From: Deltaproteobacteria bacterium
GTDB taxonomy: Bacteria; Desulfobacterota; Desulfarculia; Desulfarculales; Desulfarculaceae
Length of the DNA: 6,231 bases
Direction: 5' to 3'
Assembly: GCA_021815655.1 (NCBI GenBank)
Contig: JAKAGJ010000149.1
Coordinates: 1-6,231, forward strand
Shown here: piece by piece, positions 1-6,231 of the stretch
Numbering within the stretch: position 1 is the first letter of the stretch
Layout of the letters: every line of letters starts with the position of its first letter
Program-made: the position numbers and the translations under genes
Notes under the pieces: model-generated
Database searches by the model: none
What the model saw: only the letters and a program-made list of their open reading frames with translations
What the model was told of the DNA's origin: nothing

Positions 1-182
1 TACACCACGTTGTATTGGGCTCCCGCATCCCCTGACTCGGCCAGGAAACGAAACTGCCTCAGGGCGGTGGCGTAGTCGCCCTTTTGATAGGCTGCCACCG
101 CAACCTCCGCGCTTATCCTCTCCCCCCAGCCCGGGGAGGCCAGACAAAGGACCAGCAGCACGGCCAGCAGAATTTTTTTCAT
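1..182 (-). CDS. Exported Sel1/TPR-like repeat protein, N-terminal fragment
   Basis: Reading leftward from an ATG at 182-180 gives 60 codons open to the window edge, so the gene is cut at its C-terminus. Residues 1-20 form a signal peptide: two lysines after Met, a Leu/Val-rich core (ILLAVLLVLCLAS) and a probable cleavage near PGWG|ER. Residues about 29-60 match the opening of a Sel1-like repeat: A-Y-x-K-G-D-Y-A-T-A-L, then L-A-E-S-G-D-A-G-A-Q-Y-N. Such solenoid repeats bind protein partners, and in bacteria they are common in secreted or periplasmic adaptor proteins. A GGGAG Shine-Dalgarno lies nine bases before the ATG, which supports this start. The number of repeats and any C-terminal domain are outside the window. 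The repeat family is well supported; the specific role is unknown. Confidence 0.85.
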   Translation of the reverse strand, partial: MKKILLAVLLVLCLASPGWGERISAEVAVAAYQKGDYATALRQFRFLAESGDAGAQYNVV

Positions 183-239
183 GGCGGGCAGCTCCCAAAT
201 TGAGAGTGCCGCGCGGGGCGTCCTGCCCCGTGCAGCATC

Positions 240-311
240 GGCTTGGCATAACCAGGTTTTTGCCAAGCCTCCCAAATTGCTTGTCTCAAAAGGCTCGCAA
301 TTGGGCGGCAA
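240..311. repeat. Overlapping inverted repeats upstream of the Sel1-like gene
   Basis: GGCTTGGCA (240-248) is the exact reverse complement of TGCCAAGCC (261-269), giving a 9-bp stem with a 12-base loop. A second arm, CCCAAATTGC (271-280), pairs with GCAATTGGG (297-305) with one bulged A, and can be flanked by TTGCC (260-264) with GGCAA (307-311). The second structure uses bases of the first, so the two cannot form fully together. No T-run follows on either strand, so this does not look like a standard terminator. It lies 60-130 bases upstream of the Sel1-like start and could be a leader structure or a protein-binding site. Confidence 0.4.
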
Positions 312-389
312 GAACCAGTACGCACACAGAATATCAAAACCTGCCGGTTATGCAAGGCCCGGCCCCCAGGCGCGTGGCGATGCGTTGGC

Positions 390-419
390 GGCACCCAACC
401 AGCCCCGGCGTCGGGTGCC
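390..419. repeat. Inverted repeat GGCACCC/GGGTGCC
   Basis: GGCACCC at 390-396 is the reverse complement of GGGTGCC at 413-419, with a 16-base spacer. It lies about 35 bases before the candidate promoter of the FHA gene, a position that would suit an operator. There is no T-run, so it is not a convincing terminator. A 7-bp match with a spacer this long may be chance in GC-rich DNA. Confidence 0.25.
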
Positions 420-453
420 AGGTTGCGTGGGGTCCCTGGGATAGGGGTACCGC

Positions 454-483
454 TTGACTGTATTAACGGAGCCGGGATACTAT
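454..483 (+). promoter_or_regulatory. Candidate sigma-70 promoter for the FHA gene
   Basis: TTGACT (454-459) matches the -35 consensus at five of six bases. TACTAT (478-483) follows after 18 bases and matches the -10 consensus at four of six; GATACT at 476-481 is an alternative with a 16-base spacer. This stretch is locally AT-richer than its surroundings. Transcription would begin near 490 and leave a leader of about 160 bases before the ATG at 651. Predicted from sequence only. Confidence 0.45.
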
Positions 484-566
484 GCCCCCGCCTACCCCTC
501 GCGATTTTTGCTCAAACCTTGGGCGACGAGTCAGCTTTTTACGCGCCCCCTTGGCCCGCCTGGGCC

Positions 567-598
567 GGGGTGGCCCGGCTCGACGACGGGCCAGCCCC
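567..598 (+). other. GC-rich hairpin in the presumed FHA leader
   Basis: GGGGTGGCCCG (567-577) pairs with CGGGCCA-G-CCCC (587-598), giving an 11-bp stem with one bulged G and a nine-base loop. No U-run follows, so it is not a standard terminator. It would sit in the 5' untranslated RNA about 55 bases before the FHA start, where it could affect RNA stability or translation. Function inferred from position only. Confidence 0.4.
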
Positions 599-650
599 AG
601 GCCACCGCAAAAACAGCCGCCAGCAAAAACTCGACTAGCAGGGGTGCGCC

Positions 651-1340
651 ATGAATTCTCGCTTTCCCGTTCTTGGAATCCTGGCCGTTATCATCAGGGT
701 CGCGGGATGGATCGTTATCGCCGTCAGCGGCATATACATGCTGAAAACCTTGGTGGATGATACCTGGTGGGCCTATAAAATAAGTGCCTTGGGAGGTGGA
801 CTGGGCGGAGTCCTGGTGGGATTGGGCGAGGTCGCCTTGGCGGAAATGATCTGCTTGGCCATGTCCATAGAGGAGAACACCCACCAGGCCAACAACAATC
901 TGACCTCCCGGCTGGACGTGATTATCAGGCTGTTGAACAAGGAAGCCCCGGGCGGCGGGCAATCAGCCTCCCTGGAGGCGGCTCAGGAACTGGCCGCAGG
1001 CCCACCTCCCCTGCCCGCCAATGCCTCGGCCCCTGACGCCGCTCTTCGGGCCAGCCTGGCGGTCACCCTGCCCGACGGCCAGCAACTGCTGCACAACCTG
1101 ACGCCCGGAGAAACCACTCTGGGCCGCGCCCCCAACTGTGACCTGATACTGAACGACTCCCTGGCTTCCCGCAGCCACATCCGCCTGACTCTGGACCGCC
1201 AGGGGCTGTGGGTGGAGGACTTGGGCTCCCACAACGGCACCTTGTTGAATGGGACCAAGGTCAGCAGGTCGCAATTGCAGGACGGTGACCGCCTTACCAT
1301 CGGCAATACCAGCCTGGTGGTGAGCCTGAAATCTTCCTAG
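651..1340 (+). CDS. Two-helix membrane protein with C-terminal FHA domain
   Basis: This 229-residue protein starts at an ATG preceded by AGGGG, with an in-frame TAG at 636-638 excluding a longer form. Two hydrophobic helices lie at about residues 5-31 and 45-71. The second is followed by an A-E-M-I-C-L-A-M-S-I-E-E-N-T segment that resembles small uncharacterised membrane proteins containing an AExIxLxIxIEENT-like stretch. Residues 100-132 form an Ala/Pro/Gly linker. Residues about 135-226 are a forkhead-associated (FHA) domain. The expected phosphothreonine-binding residues are present: Gly158-Arg159, Ser173, His176 and Asn195-Gly196. FHA domains dock onto phosphothreonine peptides, often substrates of Ser/Thr kinases, so this is probably a membrane-anchored docking protein with the FHA domain in the cytoplasm. 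No Ser/Thr kinase or phosphatase gene is in the window. The FHA call is firm; the N-terminal function is unknown. Confidence 0.92.
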   Translation: MNSRFPVLGILAVIIRVAGWIVIAVSGIYMLKTLVDDTWWAYKISALGGGLGGVLVGLGEVALAEMICLAMSIEENTHQANNNLTSRLDVIIRLLNKEAPGGGQSASLEAAQELAAGPPPLPANASAPDAALRASLAVTLPDGQQLLHNLTPGETTLGRAPNCDLILNDSLASRSHIRLTLDRQGLWVEDLGSHNGTLLNGTKVSRSQLQDGDRLTIGNTSLVVSLKSS

Positions 1341-1430
1341 CGCTTATGTAAAATCTGCGGGAAGGGCTGGTTAGGCCAAGCTTTTCGCCCAGCGAGCCCC
1401 CCGGGGTGGACCAGGCGGCGTCTCGGGCTG

Positions 1431-1841
1431 TCAGCCTGGGGTCTGCCCTCCGGGGAATTCCTCGGCTGGGACGCTCAGCGGGCGCGGGGCCAAGAAGCCC
1501 CCCAGGTAAAACACCAGGAAGGAGGCCAGCAGGCTGATGCTGGCCATGGTGTAGGCCAGGGGCTTTCCCTGCCACAATTCCACGAACCATATCCTGAACT
1601 TGAACATCAGCACATTGGCCTTGCCGCCATACACCTCCATGTCGTGCAGAAATTTTTTGGAGTTTTCCGGGGCCAGCGTGTAGGTGTTGGCGTAGGCGTC
1701 GTGGGCATCCGCAGCCCTCTGGGCCTGGCGTTCAGCCGCGGCGTAAATCAACAAGGCGCTGCCCAGGCCCACCAGCAGGATGACCCCACCGAGGAGATTG
1801 CAGCGCCCGCGCTGATCCATGCTTTTCCATGCCAGGTTCAT
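1431..1841 (-). CDS. Hypothetical small membrane protein, two transmembrane helices
   Basis: I do not recognise a named family. The 136-residue product has a short charged N-terminus, a hydrophobic helix at about 14-36, a polar loop of about 58 residues and a second helix at about 95-117, then a short Pro/Gly-rich tail. The loop, probably periplasmic, contains a distinctive stretch, K-F-L-H-D-M-E-V-Y-G-G-K-A-N-V-L followed by F-R-I-W-F-V-E-L-W-Q-G-K, which looks like conserved protein rather than a chance frame. The start at 1841 is preferred because AAGGGG lies nine bases before it. An ATG at 1877 would add 12 residues but has no ribosome site, and an ATG at 1820 would remove seven. The gene lies 120 bases downstream of the SH3 gene on the same strand and faces the FHA gene tail to tail. 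A role in the envelope is likely from topology only. Confidence 0.75.
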   Translation of the reverse strand: MNLAWKSMDQRGRCNLLGGVILLVGLGSALLIYAAAERQAQRAADAHDAYANTYTLAPENSKKFLHDMEVYGGKANVLMFKFRIWFVELWQGKPLAYTMASISLLASFLVFYLGGFLAPRPLSVPAEEFPGGQTPG

Positions 1842-1903
1842 GCCGCCCTGCCCCTTATCCGCCCTGCCAGCCCCCATGGTGAGGCGCTGAAATGATCCGC
1901 CAC

Positions 1904-1936
1904 TCCCCCTGTCCGCCTGGGCGGCGGAGGGAGGAG
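1904..1936 (-). terminator. GC-rich hairpin between the SH3 gene and the small membrane gene
   Basis: TCCGCC (1912-1917) pairs exactly with GGCGGA (1923-1928) around a five-base loop. Outside this, CTCCCCC and GGGAGGAG can extend the stem with a two-base bulge and a mismatch. In the leftward transcript the hairpin lies about 25 bases after the SH3 stop codon. No strong U-run follows, only ATCATTTC, so it may be a weak terminator, an attenuator that lowers expression of the next gene, or an RNA-stabilising stem. Confidence 0.35.
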
Positions 1937-1961
1937 CCTCTTTGGCCCCGATGACCCCAGC

Positions 1962-2453
1962 CTATCCCTGGGGCGGCATCACCAGCGGGGTGGTGAATTG
2001 CCCGGAAACCCACCCCATTTGGCCGCCGGGCGTGCGCACCGACAGCCAGCCGTCGCTGGTGTTGATAACCTCCAGGCTGCTGCCCTGGGGCACCACGGTC
2101 AGCACGGGGTAGTTGTAGCCCGGGCCGGTGCGAACGTTCAGACTGGGGGAAGTTACCACCACCGACCCCGGCACGGGGCTGGGCACGCTGGAAACCATGG
2201 GCGCCGGCGGGGGCGCCATAACCGCCACGGGGGGCGGCACCACCTCGTAGCCGCCAGGCGCGGGGCGGTAGTAGACGCCGGCGTGGGTGTAGTAGGTCAG
2301 GCCGGCGATCACCAACGCGGCGGCTCCCAAGGGCAAGGCCCAGGCCCAGCCGCCGCCATGCCCCCTGGCCGAGGCGGGGGAAGGGACGGAGAGGGTGCAG
2401 GCCAAGGCCAGGCACAAGCCGGCGCCCAGGACTCCAATCGCTTTGCCCTTCAT
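1962..2453 (-). CDS. Exported SH3-domain (SH3b) protein
   Basis: The 163-residue product starts at an ATG at 2453 with GGGAGG seven bases upstream, an excellent ribosome site. The frame stays open to 2585, but those 44 extra residues carry no signal or ribosome site and are excluded. Residues 1-29 are a signal peptide with a probable cut after A-S-A29. Cys19 lies in LALAC, a poor fit to a lipobox. A second hydrophobic stretch at about 36-53 could keep the protein in the membrane. Then comes a Tyr/Pro-rich segment (G-V-Y-Y-R-P-A-P-G-G-Y, then poly-Pro), as seen in many exported proteobacterial proteins. Residues about 99-155 are a bacterial SH3 domain: S-L-N-V-R-T-G-P-G-Y-N-Y-P-V-L, V-P-Q-G-S-S-L-E-V, D-G-W-L-S-V-R and G-W-V-S. 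Such domains often bind peptidoglycan or other wall ligands. No enzymatic domain is present, so a wall-binding or scaffolding role is inferred. Confidence 0.88.
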   Translation of the reverse strand: MKGKAIGVLGAGLCLALACTLSVPSPASARGHGGGWAWALPLGAAALVIAGLTYYTHAGVYYRPAPGGYEVVPPPVAVMAPPPAPMVSSVPSPVPGSVVVTSPSLNVRTGPGYNYPVLTVVPQGSSLEVINTSDGWLSVRTPGGQMGWVSGQFTTPLVMPPQG

Positions 2454-2539
2454 CTGAATCCCTCCCGCCTGATATGGACAGGCGTGCAAGATTTCATCCC
2501 CCGGCCTTCCATGGCGGCCCTTCAGGGTGCCATAAAGCC

Positions 2540-2569
2540 AGTATATTGATTTTAGCATCATCCATGCCA
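2540..2569 (-). promoter_or_regulatory. Candidate sigma-54-like promoter with overlapping -10 box for the SH3 gene
   Basis: On the minus strand, 2569-2555 reads TGGCAT-GGATG-ATGC. This keeps the sigma-54 hallmark of GG and GC separated by ten bases, and is close to TGGCAC-N5-TTGC. Just downstream, TATACT (2545-2540) matches the sigma-70 -10 consensus at five of six bases but has only a poor -35 partner. Either would start RNA about 80-90 bases before the SH3 ATG. The two readings overlap and only one need be real; no enhancer-binding regulator is encoded in the window. Confidence 0.35.
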
Positions 2570-2750
2570 TTTGGCCCGACCCCAAGCCTGGCCATGATTC
2601 TCAAACCACAGCTAGTAGTTACCACAAGCCTCCCAGAATTCGCCGCCCCGGCGCCCAGGCGGGCGTAAAAAGTTTCTTCAGCCCTAGCGGAGGCCCGCGC
2701 AGGAATTTCGCGGAGCCAGTGCCACGCGGCCACAAAGGCTGGTATCATCC

Positions 2751-2768
2751 CTGTGACCATTCTGTGAT
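2751..2768 (+). promoter_or_regulatory. Tandem CTGTGA direct repeat, 11-bp period
   Basis: CTGTGA occurs at 2751-2756 and 2762-2767, exactly 11 bases apart, about one turn of the helix, and ends 57 bases before the kinase ATG. Spacing and sequence resemble boxes bound by OmpR/PhoB-type response regulators (PhoB consensus CTGTCAT-N4-CTGTCAT), differing at C to G in each half. It may be an activator site for the kinase gene. The regulator is unknown and a chance match is possible. Confidence 0.35.
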
Positions 2769-2771
2769 ATC

Positions 2772-2788
2772 TTGGCGCCAACTGCCAA
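2772..2788. promoter_or_regulatory. Palindrome TTGGCGCCAA, possible operator
   Basis: TTGGCGCCAA at 2772-2781 is a perfect 10-bp palindrome. A further GCCAA at 2784-2788 lets TTGGC (2772-2776) form a second inverted repeat with a seven-base spacer. The element starts four bases after the CTGTGA repeat and ends about 36 bases before the kinase ATG, a usual place for a repressor or activator site. Binding protein unknown. Confidence 0.35.
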
Positions 2789-2824
2789 ACGCCACGCCAT
2801 CCCAGCGCCCGGCAAGGGGGATAG

Positions 2825-5953
<3,129 letters not shown>

Positions 5954-6231
5954 CCAGCCAGCGGGCCTGGGCCGCGCCATCTACTTGAAAATACTTTTAG
6001 CAATTAGCCAACCCGCCAAAATTCCCGACTAGCATAGTCAATTACCCAAACAATCAGCCGCCTGAAATTCAAGGGCCAGGGAAGCTTTTCGCCCCGCCGG
6101 GATCCTGCAAGCGGCACAATTTTTTGAGGGCCCCTGGCCCCAGCTGATAGAAATGCCACTACTGAGACCGTCTAGCCAGCCAGGGGCCTCTTGGCCTGCT
6201 GGGGCAGGTGGAAATCCCGTTATGGACAGTC
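5954..6231. other. Non-coding region downstream of the kinase
   Basis: No supported gene lies in these 278 bases. Positions about 5981-6070 are AT-rich for this genome and include GACTA-gca-TAGTC (6027-6039), a small inverted repeat; this patch could hold a promoter for a gene beyond the right edge. A T-run at 6120-6125 follows only a 4-bp GCCG/CGGC stem (6096-6099 with 6112-6115), which is too weak to call a terminator for the kinase. An ATG at 6222 with AGGTGGA nine bases upstream may open the next gene, but only three codons are visible. Confidence 0.5.
6073..6205. repeat. Cluster of mutually complementary GC-rich segments
   Basis: A central segment, GAGGGCCCCTGGCCCCAGC (6126-6144), can pair with three others: GGGCCAGGG (6073-6081) with CCCTGGCCC (6132-6140), nine bases; CCAGGGGCCTC (6180-6190) with 6126-6137, eleven bases with one bulged G; and GCTGGGGC (6198-6205) with GCCCCAGC (6137-6144), eight bases. 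The pairings compete with one another. This resembles alternative hairpins of an attenuator or kinase 3' end, but there is no proper U-run after the final stem. Its function is not known. Confidence 0.4.

Larger units (their letters stand above)
183..650. other. Non-coding divergent intergenic region
   Basis: About 470 bases separate the leftward Sel1-like gene from the rightward FHA gene. Several overlapping reading frames of 66-140 codons cross it, but their translations are rich in Pro, Arg and Gly without any domain, signal peptide or good ribosome site, so I treat them as chance frames in GC-rich DNA. The region holds inverted repeats near 240-311, 390-419 and 567-598, and a sigma-70-like promoter at 454-483. 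Both neighbouring genes are probably driven from here. No tRNA-like or riboswitch fold was recognised. Confidence 0.6.
2454..2824. other. Divergent control region between the SH3 gene and the sensor kinase
   Basis: About 370 bases lie between two genes that read apart. Short open frames here show no domain and I do not call genes. AT-richer DNA at about 2530-2570 carries promoter-like elements facing the SH3 gene. The right half carries a tandem CTGTGA repeat and a perfect palindrome facing the kinase. No convincing -35/-10 pair was found for the kinase; TATCTT at 2768-2773 is a weak -10 candidate without a recognisable -35. Confidence 0.55.

Noticed and set aside
328..355. Leftward promoter for the Sel1-like gene
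   Set aside because: TATTCT (minus strand, 333-328) is a fair -10 box, but the best -35 at 16 bases, TTGCAT, matches only three of six positions.
531..962. A 143-codon minus-strand frame spanning the FHA promoter region and gene start
   Set aside because: It overlaps the well-supported FHA gene, contains no recognisable motif and lacks a good ribosome site.
1341..1430. Bidirectional terminator between the convergent FHA and small membrane genes
   Set aside because: Only short stems were found (for example GGCT-gtc-AGCC and 5-bp AGCCC/GGGCT), none followed by a T-run on either strand.
1998..2549. A 183-codon plus-strand frame opposite the SH3 gene
   Set aside because: It is the antisense shadow of a gene with a clear signal peptide, SH3 domain and ribosome site; its translation is His/Gly/Ala-rich and motif-free.
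2454..2585. N-terminal extension of the SH3 protein to an ATG at 2585
   Set aside because: The ATG at 2453 begins a good signal peptide and has an ideal ribosome site; the extension has neither and crosses promoter-like DNA.
6096..6125. Terminator-like T-run after the kinase
   Set aside because: The only stem before TTTTTT is a 4-bp GCCG/CGGC pairing with a 12-base loop, too weak for an intrinsic terminator.
6041..6229. An open minus-strand frame of about 60 codons entering from the right edge
   Set aside because: Its composition is unremarkable, it has no domain and it runs through the inverted-repeat cluster; it is more likely a chance frame than the end of a gene.
6222..6231. Possible start of a rightward gene (ATG with AGGTGGA nine bases upstream)
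   Set aside because: Only three codons are visible, too few to support a call, though the position is plausible.

Overview
The window is GC-rich bacterial chromosome. Strong Shine-Dalgarno sites, a bias for G/C in third codon positions and a large hybrid sensor kinase with a periplasmic ABC_sub_bind-type domain suggest a Gram-negative bacterium, perhaps Desulfobacterota (the former Deltaproteobacteria). That placement is inferred from gene content and codon use only. No rRNA, tRNA, CRISPR array, transposase or phage gene was seen.

Layout. (1) Positions 1-182, minus: the N-terminal end of an exported Sel1/TPR-like repeat protein that continues beyond the left edge. (2) 183-650: a non-coding divergent region with nested inverted repeats, a plausible sigma-70 promoter reading right and a GC-rich leader hairpin. 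(3) 651-1340, plus: a two-helix membrane protein with a cytoplasmic FHA domain. (4) 1341-1430: a short convergent gap with no clear terminator. (5) 1431-1841, minus: a small two-helix membrane protein of unknown function. (6) 1962-2453, minus: an exported protein with a bacterial SH3 domain. A GC-rich hairpin separates it from gene 5. (7) 2454-2824: a divergent control region with a sigma-54-like site facing left, and an 11-bp-spaced CTGTGA repeat plus a TTGGCGCCAA palindrome facing the kinase. (8) 2825-5953, plus: a 1042-residue hybrid histidine kinase, the dominant gene. (9) 5954-6231: non-coding, with an AT-rich patch and a set of mutually complementary GC-rich segments.

The genes share an envelope and signalling theme: exported repeat and SH3 proteins, a phosphopeptide-binding FHA protein anchored in the membrane, and a membrane kinase that probably senses a small periplasmic ligand. 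They are on both strands with sizeable gaps, so only genes 5 and 6 could share a transcript. I see no evidence that they form one pathway. No clearly new multi-gene system is visible. The points most worth following up are the kinase architecture with its Cys-X2-Cys pair in the ATPase domain, the FHA membrane protein without a visible partner kinase, and the divergent control region at 2540-2790.
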